A stretch of 64,000 nucleotides of DNA, taken from the NCBI RefSeq assembly GCF_047495875.1, contig NC_092473.1, forward strand, positions 13,545,733-13,609,732. Reading direction: 5' to 3'. The translations under genes and the position numbers were made by a program. Source of the DNA: Pithys albifrons albifrons. Lineage: Eukaryota; Chordata; Aves; Passeriformes; Thamnophilidae. Below are positions 11,401-22,800 of this stretch, piece after piece; the stretch's first letter is position 1; every line of letters starts with the position of its first letter. The notes beneath the pieces are model-generated. The model saw only the letters and a program-made list of their open reading frames with translations, searched no databases and was not told the DNA's origin.

Positions 11401-13302
11401 CCCAGCTCCCTTTGGAGTCTGCTGGATCAGCCCCATCCCTCCATCACCCTGCAGCCCAGATCTGGGACTGCTACATGAGAACAGCCAAGCACCAGGCAGG
11501 GGAGAGACCCTTGATTTTGTGGCAGGAGTTTTCCCCCTGTCCAGAAGCTGCTGGCTCCTCACATCCCTCACGGGTACATTTATGCACCCCTAAACTGCCA
11601 GACCCACCTGGGAGTGCCCTGCACCAGGTACCAAACTGCTGGTGCTAAAGCAGGTGAGATGGATTCAGCAGGGCAGGAGAGGAAGAAGTATCTGTGGTTC
11701 CAAGCATCTTGTTAAACCCAGTGTTTCCCCCCAAATCCCAGCACAAGAAGGAGCATCCATGGCTGGCTCCCAGGGCTATCCTGTCTCTTTTCCCATCACC
11801 CCAGTCCTCGGCAAGGGGGAAGGGGCGGTTGGACAAGAGGAGCCCTTTCTGCTCCACAAAGCTCATCAGCCAGCAGCTCTGGGCTTATAATTATTATTTC
11901 CTTAAAGACAAGCCGAGCAGCAATAGACAAAAAAGCCCCCTCTTGTCGGAGCTGGAATTTGATGTCCTAACGACTGTTTTTGTACTGTGCCTGTTAGAGG
12001 AAAGAGCTCGGCAGGAGGGGGAAAGAGTGATTTAATTATAGAGCTGCATTGTGATTTTGCACACATAGCTGGCTGTTGTAATCAGGTTACAAGTGTATCT
12101 GATTTTCTTCCCTCCCCTCCCTCTTCCTCCTCTTTCTCTCTCTTTTCTTTTTTTTTCCCCTCCCCGTTTTTCCTTTCGGTGGTCCAAATTAGCTGCTTAT
12201 GTTTGGGTGTTGCTCAGACAAGCTGTTATTTGCCTTCACTGAAGATCTTGATGAAGGGCACAATGTTTCCAAAGAATCTCAGCAGCTCTTTGCTGGAGGA
12301 AGCCAACGGTTCCCAGCTCCAGCAGAAACCCCCCAGGGGTCCTGGGCCTCCCCTCCTACCACCACAATAAGGGGGGACACCCACAGACATTATATAATAT
12401 ATATATTTATATCTGTCATGCTCCCCCTCATGCTCCCCACAAAATTCTCTCAAATCCAGGATTCCTGCAATAAAATGAGGCTTATGAAGAAGAGGAGAAG
12501 CCTGATTTACTTCCACTGGGGCAGCAGAAGGGAAAGAGAGGTGGAAAAAACCCTCTTTAAAAAGAAACTTTGTGTTTTCCTATCTGAGGCAAGTGATGCT
12601 GCACTGGAATTGGGAACTGTTGTTGGGTTCATTTAGGAATCTATTGTTGTCCATGTGAATTCTTCTTTACATTTCAAATAACAGGATTATTTCCCTAGGG
12701 GGTAATATCCTGTAATTTGAACACAATAATGGGAATAAATTACTTACTTAGAACTAATAACGACAGCCTGATTCCAATATATATAGGAACTATAACAGCT
12801 TTGGTTAGTTAAAGTGTAATTGTGTCAACGGATGACATTTTCTTTCAAAGGAATCTGAATGACTTTTAATTAAATTTTCTGGGGGTGGGGAAGAGAGGGA
12901 GAGATACCCTGGGAGATCTGGGCTGCGAGGCTGTGGCGGGTCCCAGCGGCGCTGCCCCAAGCTGAGCTCTGCCCCAGGCAAACTCCGCCTGCAGTTGCAG
13001 TTTCCAGGCCAAGCACAGAACAGGGAAGAAGAAAACCAGCACCAAACCCCATGGCCTGGGGATGGAGAGGTGGAGGGATGGTGGGGTGGAGGAATGGAAG
13101 AGGTGGAGAGGATGAAGAGGGTTGAAGGGGATAGAAGGATGAAGCCCAGCCCATTTCCTGAACTCCATCCTTGCAGAGGGCAGGGTAATGCCCATATCCT
13201 GCCCCAGGCACCACTGCACTGCCTCTGCCTGTGTGGGGGAATGGAGGGGCTGACAGAGGCACCAGCAGCCAGGCAAGGTGGCTCTGCTGCTCGTGTTGGT
13301 GT
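8471..13302. other. Intergenic; no gene recognised
   Basis: A short direct repeat of CCCAAATAAAAC lies at about 8739-8775. The rest is unique sequence without coding character. Two AT-rich, low-repeat blocks look like candidate conserved non-coding elements: about 12,030-12,095, and about 12,640-12,880, which has several TAAT/ATTA homeobox-type cores. A TA-rich stretch lies near 12,391-12,412. Confidence 0.55.
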
Positions 13303-13464
13303 CATAGAATCACAGAATTATTTGGGTTGGAAGGGACCCTAAAGACCATCTCATGCCACCCCATGCCACAGGCAGGAACACCTTCCACTGGACCAGGTTG
13401 CTCCAAGCCCCATCCAACCGGCCCTGGAACACTTCCAGGGATGGGGCAGCCACAGCTTCTCTTG
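13303..13464 (-). mobile_element. CR1 LINE, 3' fragment
   Basis: The plus strand starts ATAGAATCACAGAATTATTT and continues with GGGTTGGAAGGGACC, the complement of a CR1 3' end. The element is therefore on the minus strand with its 3' end at 13303, and is 5'-truncated at about 13464, inside the segment read CACAGCTTCTC. Like most avian CR1 copies it lacks all coding sequence. Confidence 0.93.
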
Positions 13465-13465
13465 A

Positions 13466-13960
13466 TCACTGAACACCAATGGGCCAAGAAAGCAAAAATC
13501 ATAGAATCACAGAGTGGTTTAGGTTGGAAAGAATCCCAAAGAGCATCTCATTCCAACCCCCTGCCATGGGCAGGGACACCTTCCACTAGACCAGGTTGCT
13601 CCAACCTGGCCTTGGACACTTCCAGGGATGGGGCAGCCACAGCTTCTCTGGGCACCTGTGCCAGGGCCTGCCCACCCTCACAGGGAAGAATTTCTTTCTC
13701 ATATTCAATCTAACCCTGCCCTGTGTCAGTGTGAGGTCATTCCCCCTTGTCCTGTCACTCCAGTCCCTTGTCCAAAGTCCCTCTCCAGCTCTCTGGGAGC
13801 CCCTTTAGGCACTGGAAGGGGCTCTCAGGTCTCTCCAGAGCCTTCTGCTCTCCAGGCTGAACAACCCCAGCTCTCAGTATTGCCACCTCAGCCCAGGGGT
13901 TCCTCAGGGAAGGCAGCTCTGTCCAAGGAGGACCTGCACCAGCAGTTGTCCATCCCTGCT
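13466..13960 (-). mobile_element. CR1 LINE with extra 3' tail
   Basis: A second minus-strand CR1 whose standard 3' end lies at about 13500. It includes the ACTAGACCAGGTTGCTCCAA and CTTCCAGGGATGGGGCAGCC blocks and runs to about 13,960 or a little beyond. Beyond its 3' end is a 34-bp segment (13466-13499, TCACTGAACACCAATGGGCC onward) that recurs next to the CR1 at 22.57 kb. It abuts the older fragment at 13303. Confidence 0.9.
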
Positions 13961-16900
13961 CCTCACCCTCACCCCAAAACTGCCCTGCAAGCCCCTGGCT
14001 CTGCACATCTCCTCACCACTGCCTTCACTGCCAACCACTCCTCAGGGTTATTTCTGAATCAGCAGCACTCAAGGTTCCCCTTCAGAGGCAAAAAAAAAAA
14101 AGCATCTTTCAGCTGCCATGTGCAGAAAGCCAAGTTCCTGCCCCAAAATATCTCGGAGAGGAGCTGTGTGCTGCTGCCAGCAGCTCCAGCCTCCTCCAGG
14201 ACTCATTTTCCTCTGTTTATCTTGAAAATATTTCTGTGCTGAGGTCCCACCCCGTGCGGTGGAGCCCTCTGAGGCCACCTCCAGCCTGACACACGGCCTC
14301 TTGTTTATCCACAGCCAGTTTTACAAATAGCTTATTAAGCCCAGAGGTCTGTTTGCTGGAGGAAAACCTCATGGAGCAGCTCCTGCAGCCCATTCTCTGA
14401 GACTCCTGCCAGCTGTGCCCCCTCCCAAGATCCCTCTGACATGCATTGAGTGGCTCAGGCCTCTGGTTGCAGATATCAGTGTCCACTGGGTTTGGGAACT
14501 GCTCCTCATTTAATAAAATAACCAGTGTGCTGGTGGTGGAGCTCCCACCACCCTTGTCCTCTCCTTGCTCCCAGGGCTGATATCCTGTCTGGGATTTTGG
14601 CATGGCACAGGGATGCTGTGGGCACTGCCAGCTGTGGTTTGTGTGATCCTGCAGTGACACCTGCCATGTAGTTTTTGCCTTTAGCAAGACTCCACTGCAA
14701 GGGCTGCTGGTTTTGGGGGGCTTGCAGGGAATATATTTTGGGGGCTGCTGAATTTGTCATGCTTTAGGTGTTGCTGAAAATATTCCCAAACCCTTGAGAG
14801 ACAAGGACAGTTGGATGCTGCATGCAGTGGTCCTGGCAGGAAGCCAGCAGGATGATGCCTCGGATTCCCTGTCTGCACCTCTGCTGCCCACTTGGCCCTG
14901 GAACCCCCGGGAGGGAGCTGGGCTGGAGGGTTTCAGCCCACAGCAAACAGCACCAGGGATGTCCCACAGGGTTTGAGCCTGACTGTGGGCACATCTATGT
15001 CCACAGGGTCCAGCAAACTCGTGCCTGAGCACCTCTGTCCCTTGCTGCCACCTCTGTCCTGGGAGGAGCCTGGGTGTGCCCAATCCTCAGTGTCCCAGCA
15101 CCACAACTTGGGATGCTCACCCCGAGCATCCCCTCCCCAGGACCCCCTAAAGCATCGCCCCCTGATCACACAGCCCCGTAACACAGCAACATTCATAACC
15201 TGGCTGGCCAGATTGAATTACCTGCCCCTGGAAGAATAAAGGAGGCATTCAGCCATTTTTTTAAAGTCTTTTACCCTGCCAAGGCCAGACACCACGATGA
15301 TGGTCGAGCACAGAGGCAGAGAAACACGAGCCCTCTCCTCTCCCTCCGAGGGTGACCCCGATGTGCCCCACATCCCCCCCTTCTCCGACCCTTTCACACC
15401 CAGGGAAGCACATGCTTTGCTCACCCGTCAGGAGCTCCCTTATCTTTTAATAAAACCTTTAAGAGCAGAAGTCAGGCAATGCCGGCACAAAGGCAGCTCA
15501 GCCTCCTCCCGGGACATTAATCATTTTCTTTGACACGTTTTGCTAATTATCCAAAGCGTTTGCCTCGACAGGGGAGAAATTGGGGCCTGGGAAAAAAAAA
15601 AAAAAAAAAAGGAAAAACGTTACAAGAAGGGGGAGAGGTGGAAAGGGAGGAAGAAATGGGGGAAGAAGGGGCTGACGTCACCCCTGTGCTATTCAGCATC
15701 CCTGGGTATCACCTTGCTGGAAGAAAACCCAGTCCCAACCCTTTCCCAAGGACTTTGGGGTGGTGTGATCAGTGATACACATTTTACCTTCCCCATCCCA
15801 CTCCTGGTTACCCCACTATTGCATTTTGCAGCCACGGAGGGTTATTTGGAACACGCTGTTTGGAGGTTTCACTCACAGCTTTATCTTTTACATGGCTGTT
15901 AATCCTCAGGACACATGTTTCCTATCAGCCCTTGATATTTAACATACAATAAGTGTCTTATTAAATCCCAGGGACTGGCTCCATGCAGACCACTCACCCC
16001 AAAACCTGCCCAGGGGGCACCCCAGCTTGGGCACTGCTTTTGGGTGTGCAATGTGTTATAACCAACAGGAAGAGAAATATAGTGGAGTGAAGGCTCCTCT
16101 GCACAGGAATTCAACCTTTAAATTGGGTTTTGGCCTCCTGAGAAGCCACTGCTCCCACACATGAGGAGAACACCTCGCAGTTTTTTTAAAAGACACTGTT
16201 TTTAAGGGTTTTCTGGCAACACTGTAGTGATCAGTGACATAGAGATGAGCTCACCCTGGGCAAAACCAACTCCTGCCCCAGCAAAACTTCTTTTTCCAAG
16301 AGTCCAACCCAGTTTTCACAGGACCTGATGGTTTTTTTGAGGAGAGAGACCACAGAGAGAGCAATCCATAATCAAATCACTCTAATCCACCACACTGAAA
16401 AAAGAAAATCCCAAGGAGGAAGCATCACCTCCTCATGCCTCCCTCCATCCCAACATATCAAAATGTTGGCTCCTGGCCCATCCCTGAACATCCCAACTCC
16501 TTGGGGAAGGACAGGGCAGAAAACCAGATGATAAAAACCCCTTTTTTCCACAAAACCAAGTGTAAGGATAACAAAATGAGGTGATAGAGCCCACCCATTG
16601 TAAGACACCCACCCATGGGTGTTCCCTGCCCACAGCCACTGGCCATCCCCATCCATGGGTACAAGGGAGTGGGAGCAGCATCCCAGAGCCACGTCAGTCC
16701 TTTGGGGAGCATTAAAAAAGTAAATCATAACTCTTTGCTTCTTTCCAGCACGAGTTTCTCATTGCTGTGGGATGACACACACTGTCCCCTCCAAAACAAG
16801 ACGCTGTATTATTATTCTGTTTCTAATTTGGGGGTTGGAAATTATTTTCCATCCCAGATTCCAAACTAAACCATTACCCCCGCTCCCCCTCCAAAAAAAA

Positions 16901-18133
16901 ATTACTAATGTGCTTTTCAGAGAGCAGTGGCACGGTCAGTGCTCTGAGAGGAGAGGGTGAAGGTTTGATACAAAGCATTGAGCACCAAGGAACATCCCTC
17001 TCCATGCCTGTTTCCAAGAACATTAAAATTAAAAACAATTCAGTTAAATACAGAGCTGGCCCAGACTCCTGCTGTGACTGGCTGGGTCTGGGATATGCTG
17101 GTCCCACTGGGAAAGGGCCGTGCTTCATTCCTGCCCTCTGAAGGATTTGGGAAAAAGGAGGTGAAAGTGAGTATTTGGGAAGCAGTGCAGTGCTGGGAAC
17201 CTGACACATAAATCAACATCATTCCCATTTTTGAGTGCTTTAACCCAAATCTACCAGTGGATCCTGCTGGCTCCCTACAAGGCAGCAAGAAGCCAAGCCA
17301 CGCAGCGAGGTCCCACTTCTCCCACTTCTCCCTGTCCTGCCTGGCCTTGGGGACACTCAGAACAAGCCAGGCCAAGTCCCCAGCCCTGTCACTCCAGGTT
17401 GTGCCACAAACCTTGTGGAGAGGTTTGGGGGGGCTCCTTGCAGCCAGCGGTGCCGGCAGACACACCAAAACCGGCACACAAGGAGCTGGTGGAAACCCTC
17501 CAAGCTTCCTCTGCCGTTGTATAAGAGCTGCTCAAAAATACTAATCCCCAAAAAATTCAAGGCTGGGAGCGTGACCAGGCTGCCTCCCAGGCAGCCAGCA
17601 CAGCAGGGTTTGCACAGCCAGCCCTGCACACATCCAGGGGGGAAAATGCCTTCAGGTGAGCGAGCTCCGCAGGAAGGTCGGGGTCCCAGATGTTTTCATA
17701 CCCGTGATCCTTAAAAAAAAAGGCTGCAGAAGCACGGAGGCAGAATCACCCAGCATGCCGAGCGCCGCTGCAAAACAAGGAGTTTTTCCATGAGTCACCA
17801 GTGGAAAGACCAGATCAGGCATCCCATGGGTGGGCTTGGCCAGAGCTGGCTCCTCATCCCCACCACGGCTGGGAGGATGCTCAGTGTGGGGGATGCAGCA
17901 CGTACAGCCCCGTTCATGGCACCATGCTCGGCCCCCAGTGTTCCTGAGGCTGCTTTGGGGTCACACTGGGATGGATTTGATGGAATCTCCAAGCATTGAG
18001 CGTCTTGAGATGTAGGGGTGCATCCTGGTGGTGTTTAGTCTGTATGAGCAGCACAGGATTTTCCTGACCACTCCACCTTTTCCCCAAAGGGACCCTACAC
18101 AGCTTCATTGCTCTGTCACTGTCACCCGCACTT
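13961..18133. other. Intergenic; no gene recognised
   Basis: Mostly unique sequence with A runs (about 14,090 and a run of roughly 20 A near 15,591-15,610). The blocks at about 15,440-15,570 and 15,830-15,965 are AT-rich, repeat-free and of the kind often conserved between birds, but conservation cannot be tested here. No convincing exon is seen on either strand. Confidence 0.55.
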
Positions 18134-18257
18134 CACAGAATCACAATCACCGACTGTTTTGAGCTGGAAGGGATCCACAAGGATCATCGAGTCCAACTCT
18201 TAAGTCAGTGACCCATACAGGGGATTGAACCCATGACCTTGGCATGATTACAACCAA
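18134..18257 (-). mobile_element. tRNA-Ile/CR1 composite SINE (TguSINE1-like)
   Basis: Read on the minus strand, the 5' half is tRNA-like: AATCATGCCAAGGTCATGGG then TTCAATCCCCTGTATGGGTC. This matches the anticodon-to-T-arm part of tRNA-Ile, with a B box close to GGTTCRANYCC. The 3' half is a CR1-type tail ending ATTGTGATTCTGTG. The tRNA 5' part (A box) is missing or degenerate. This architecture is that of the passerine SINE TguSINE1, which would have used CR1 machinery. Confidence 0.85.
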
Positions 18258-18359
18258 GTTTTAAACTTCTGGAGTCCCCTAAAACCCTCAGGGACTGAGG
18301 GAGGCAGTGGCAGAAATAAAAAGAAATAAAGAACTGGTGAGGGAGCACCACGGAACAAA

Positions 18360-19010
18360 CAGGTTTGATTTATGGGTTGCGGGAAGGGGCGAGTGCGATG
18401 ACAGGCAGCGCAGGAAGTCCCGGGACCGTAAATCCCAGTGGGAGTGGATAAAGCCGATGTGCTTCCATGCGCCGGGTGGGAGGTTACGGGGAGGGCGGCG
18501 GGTGAAGTTTAGGCAAGCTTTGGGTGGAGTGGGGTTATTTTTTTGGTTTATAAAAAGGCGGCGATGAGGGGGAGGCGACGCCGCAGCCCCGAGGGGCAGC
18601 ACTCAGGGCAGGGTGGCGGCGGCAGCCCGGGAAGGGACAGGATCGCATCCTCGGGAGAGCTGGAGCTCCGACCCGTCATCATCACCAGCACACAATAACA
18701 GCAACCCTGGCTGTGTTGTGGGTACAGAAACGGCACGTACTTGTTGCTGGCCGGGTTTCCTGGCAGCCCTAGGCAGGATTTGGCTGCGCAGGAATTTGGA
18801 AGCTGCCTTAAATCCAGAAAGAAATGAGAAAAGGCTGGGAGCGACTTTGTGGGCAGAGTTCAGCTGCAAATCGCCGCTCGGCAGCAGCTCAGCGCGGGGC
18901 CGGCCGCGGCCGCCCTCTCCCGACGCGCCGCGATAGGGATGAGGTCCGGGATGCGGCTGCCGGGTATCGGCAATAGGGATGAGGTCCGGGATGCAGCTGC
19001 CGGAGATGGC
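18360..19010 (+). promoter_or_regulatory. Isolated CpG-rich islet with TATA-like box
   Basis: CpG dinucleotides are frequent at 18,360-18,620 and 18,830-19,010, unlike the surrounding DNA. A plus-strand TATAAAAAGG at 18,549-18,558 is followed by GC-rich sequence, so a start near 18,580 is possible. There is no recognisable protein exon downstream. Alternatives are an enhancer, a non-coding RNA promoter or a decayed retrosequence. Confidence 0.4.
18933..19003 (+). repeat. Tandem duplication, 40-bp period
   Basis: ATAGGGATGAGGTCCGGGAT and the following bases to GCTGCCGG (31 bp) occur at 18933-18963 and again at 18973-19003 with one difference (CGG/CAG). The copies are separated by 9 bp. The near identity implies a recent local duplication inside the CpG-rich islet. 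Confidence 0.9.
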
Positions 19011-22000
19011 GCCCTGGTCCATGGGAACATCGAGGAGGGCTCCCCAGCACCTCCGAACACCACTGCCTCCCTTCTCCCCCTTCCCAAAATGCTTCCTCAG
19101 CCACAATGCCCCTCAGCATCCAACCCCCCATCCTACCTCTCACCCGACTGAGATGAGCCCTGCGACTGATGGAGCCAACATGAAACTCCATAAATCCCCC
19201 TCACCTCTAGCCCGGGGCTGCCGCTGGGCACTCTCGCCTGATGGATGCACTGGCTGAGACGCGGGTGGATGCCAGACTTCACTCTTACCTTGGGATGGAC
19301 AGGACAGCAACAGCATTGCTGGGAAGATCCATGGTCAGCAGCCTTGCTTCCTGCTCGTTTGGAGGGAATAGAAGGGAACAGGGATGAAAAAGAGGCAGAA
19401 AGTGCCAAGAAATCTAAAAGTCAGCAACAGAAATGCAAAGAAATTAAAATTCACCCCAGAACCTCCTATGGATATTCAAGAAGGTGCTTCCCAACCTCTG
19501 TAGCCCTGCACAGGCAGCTGTTCCCATCCAGGGGCGGTGCAGGGGTCACTTCAACTCCACACCCATCATAAGTCCAGCTCTAGCTCTTCATGTTCCCACA
19601 TCCTCCTTCAGGGATCTGTCTGCTGTATCCTGGCTCACTGTAGTTGTGGGAAATTCAAAGTTTCTTAGGAAAAACAAGCCCAGTGCCTGTGATGGGGGAT
19701 TGACCTGCACCTTGGCTTCCCCAGTGACATCCCTGAGTGGAGAAGGTCCTGGTGATGGGTGGTACCCAGTCCTGCATCACCAAAATCCAGGCTGCACCTT
19801 GTCCTGGAGAGCCGAGGAGGAGCAGCCAAACACTTTCCACTGCAGTGATTTTTTTATGTCAATTAGGAGAACACTTTTAATTACCAATGCCATTACCCTG
19901 TGCACTTGCTGTATAAACACAACCTCTCCATGGTGGTTTAAATAGACTGAAATCAGACACCTTCCTTAAGGTATCCACTGGGATAAGCAATTGTCCTTGC
20001 CATTCTGCCAGAGGGAAGGGGAAGCCCTGGTCCAGGAAGCAGGATTTCTACAGGAATATCCCAAACCCATCATCTCTGTGTTTCCCAGCTCTCCCCTCAT
20101 TCAGGGACAGGGACCAACACAGGACTCTGTGCCACAGCTCCTGGGAGTCCCTATATTTGCCTTAAAGGGATTTTCCTGTCTTCTTGCCCTGGCTCAAACA
20201 CCATCCTTTCCTACAGCACCTGGCACATGACAAGCATTATTCAACATCCCAGCTAAGGTTTTATATATTAATCCTTTAACTCTCAAACTGGAGCTTGCCG
20301 GGGAAAAGTCTAGTTTCTGATGGGAATGGGATTCCAGCCACAGCACTCCCAGTTTTTTAAGCATCTCATTTGGCTTCTCCAGCCTCATTTTGGGGAGAAA
20401 ACAGCTTTTCCATTCTGGACTGTGTCTCATGCTGCCTCTCCCTGATGAAGAAGCCCTTGAACATCATGGAAAGGTCTTGGCTTTGCTTTGATGGAAAGCT
20501 GCTTTTTCAGTAAAACTTCAAAAACAAGCTTTTTGTAGGAAAAAATAGATGGTTTGGGATGACTAGGGATGCTCATCAGGGATTCAGGGCTGGTTTTGAC
20601 CCCCTGGTGTGTCCATCAGCCCCCCAAAAAAGCCTTTTTTTGCTCATTGCTAATAAATCCCTGCAAAGAGGGGAGGGAAAAGAATTCCCTGCATGCCCTC
20701 ACTTATGCACAGACAAGGAAATGTCGTTAAACTAAACCAAACAAACGAATCCAGAGGCAAAGAGAAAAATCACATTATCCTGAATCATAAATCCCGGAGA
20801 GGGGTATTTACAGGCTGAATTGCCAAGTGCATTGGAACTGCAGAGCACCCGAAGAGCAGATAGCCATAAAGGCAGACAACGGCCCTGGAAAAATGCTTTG
20901 ATTAGGATCTGGGCAGCATTCAGCCCAGATGTTCATTTGTCAATGGAAGAGGGATGGGGGGGAGGTGAGAAAGGCTTTAAATTAATCTTTACAACTAGAA
21001 AGGAGCTTGTAATACACACCATATGGGGAGCAACGTCCTTGGAGCCCCCTCGCCTCCCCCCGGCCCGGCATGTTCGGAGCCAGGCTGGGACCCTCTGGCC
21101 GGAGCGTGTCCTCCTGTTTCACCCCCTGTTTTCTCCACACACCAAACACCCTGTGAACCCACACCCCTTCCACATGTGCTTTTTTTTACCACAAACAAAA
21201 CAAACTGCAATTCCTCTTATAACACCAGACCTCTTTTATTATTCTCCCCCCCAGACCCAAATACCTGCTCCCCCCTCCCTCCAATATCCACATGTGGTTT
21301 CTTTTTAACCCTTCTAAGATACCAGTGGAGTTGGAGGGGGGGTTGTGTGTGGAGAGGAGGGACAAGGCTGTTTATTAAATGCCAACCATTCAAATTAATT
21401 CCCCTAATGGACTCGCCGACATCATGGTGTGCATTTAAATGAACGCTTTGTCATATTTCATAGCCAACCTGCAGCTCTCTGCAGAGCAAACCTGCTGGAA
21501 AGCTGGGAACAGCAGCAATGACAGGGACAAACCTATGGAGAGATAAATAAGAATTAAATACAATTCCCAAATGCAACATGGGGGTGACAAGAGAGCCCAG
21601 GAAACCTTTAGAAATTTGGAGGTGGGGTGCAAGCAAAACCCTAGGCAGGGCACAAGGAGCTGTGTGATGGCTGTGGAAGCTTCTTTTCCGCATGGGAGGA
21701 GGAAAAGCCCTCTTGCTGCTGGTGCAGGAGGGACCAGAAACCCCTTGCCCAGACCAGCACAAAGCCACTGCTTCCCAGCTGGAGTCTGGGATGTCCCCCA
21801 CCAAAGCCCCGCCACGGCAGGGACCAGCCCTTGCTAACCCTGCAGGGACCTGGTGAGGAGGCAAACCCCTTCCATCCTGCACCCCCAGCCAATGCATCCC
21901 CCTGGACCCCTGATCTGGGGGCTGATAGTGGAGCTGCCTGGCCAGCATGCCCCCTCCTCAGCAAGCTGTTACCTCTGCAGAGCTGAACATCCCAGAGCAT

Positions 22001-22533
22001 CCCTGCTGCTCTTGAGTAAATAGGCCTTCCCCTCCCCAGCATCCCCGGGACAGTCACAGGTTACTCTCCTTGGCTCTGGCTTCAAGAGCTCCCAGTCCTT
22101 TCATCAGCCTGGTGGAAAGTCAGTGCGCACACACACACACACCCTCTGTGTGCTGCAAGCACCAGCTACCTTGTGCTCATAACCTCTCCTCCCATCTTGT
22201 TCCCTCTCTTCACTCACCTTTAAGAGCTGGTGGAGGGATTTCTTTCCACCTATGAAGGTCCTCCTCCTTTTCTCCATCCTGCCCCACTCAGCTTCTGTGA
22301 GATCTGAAGGATGAGGAGGGGCTGGGGGCTGCTCCCCTCCTCTTCAGCACACTGGCCCAACGAAGGGCTTTTGCACACCACAGCGGCCAAGGGAAGGGGA
22401 ATGTCATGGTCCAGGATAGGGATACAGGCAGCAGCTTCAGCCACAAGTTTGGCAAGGGCAGGAGAGCAGAGGGAGCAGCGAGTGCTGGCTGCTGGGTCTC
22501 CCCTCTCCTTCCAGCCCCACTGCAGGCTGAAGG
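19011..22533. other. Intergenic; no gene recognised
   Basis: Unique sequence. A block at about 20,745-21,010 is repeat-free and AT-rich, and may be conserved non-coding DNA. A small (CA)n microsatellite sits at about 22,127-22,142. Open frames on both strands lack splice context or protein-family features. Confidence 0.55.
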
Positions 22534-22800
22534 TCACTGAACACCAGTGGGCCAAGAAAGCAAAAATCATAGAATCACAGAGTGGTTTAGATTGGAAAGA
22601 ATTCCAGAGAGCATCTTGTTCCAACCCCCTGCCATGGGCAGGGACACCTTCCACTAGACCAGGTTGCTCCAGCCTGGCCTTGGACACTTCCAGGGACAGG
22701 GCAGCCACAGCTTCTCCAGGCAACCTGTACCAGTGACTCACCACCCTCACAGGGGAGAATTTCTTCCTAAAATCTAATCTAACCCAGTACTGTTTGCAGA
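22534..22800 (-). mobile_element. CR1 LINE with the same extra 3' tail
   Basis: Minus-strand CR1, standard 3' end near 22568, truncated at about 22,800. It is clearly similar to the copy at 13.5 kb, and the 34-bp segment beyond the 3' end (22534-22567) matches 33 of 34 bases at 13466-13499. The flanks beyond this segment are unrelated, so the shared tail seems to belong to the mobilised unit. Confidence 0.9.

Noticed and set aside
18134..18257. A functional tRNA-Ile gene
   Set aside because: The 5' arm and A box are missing and the sequence continues into a CR1 tail, so it is a SINE.
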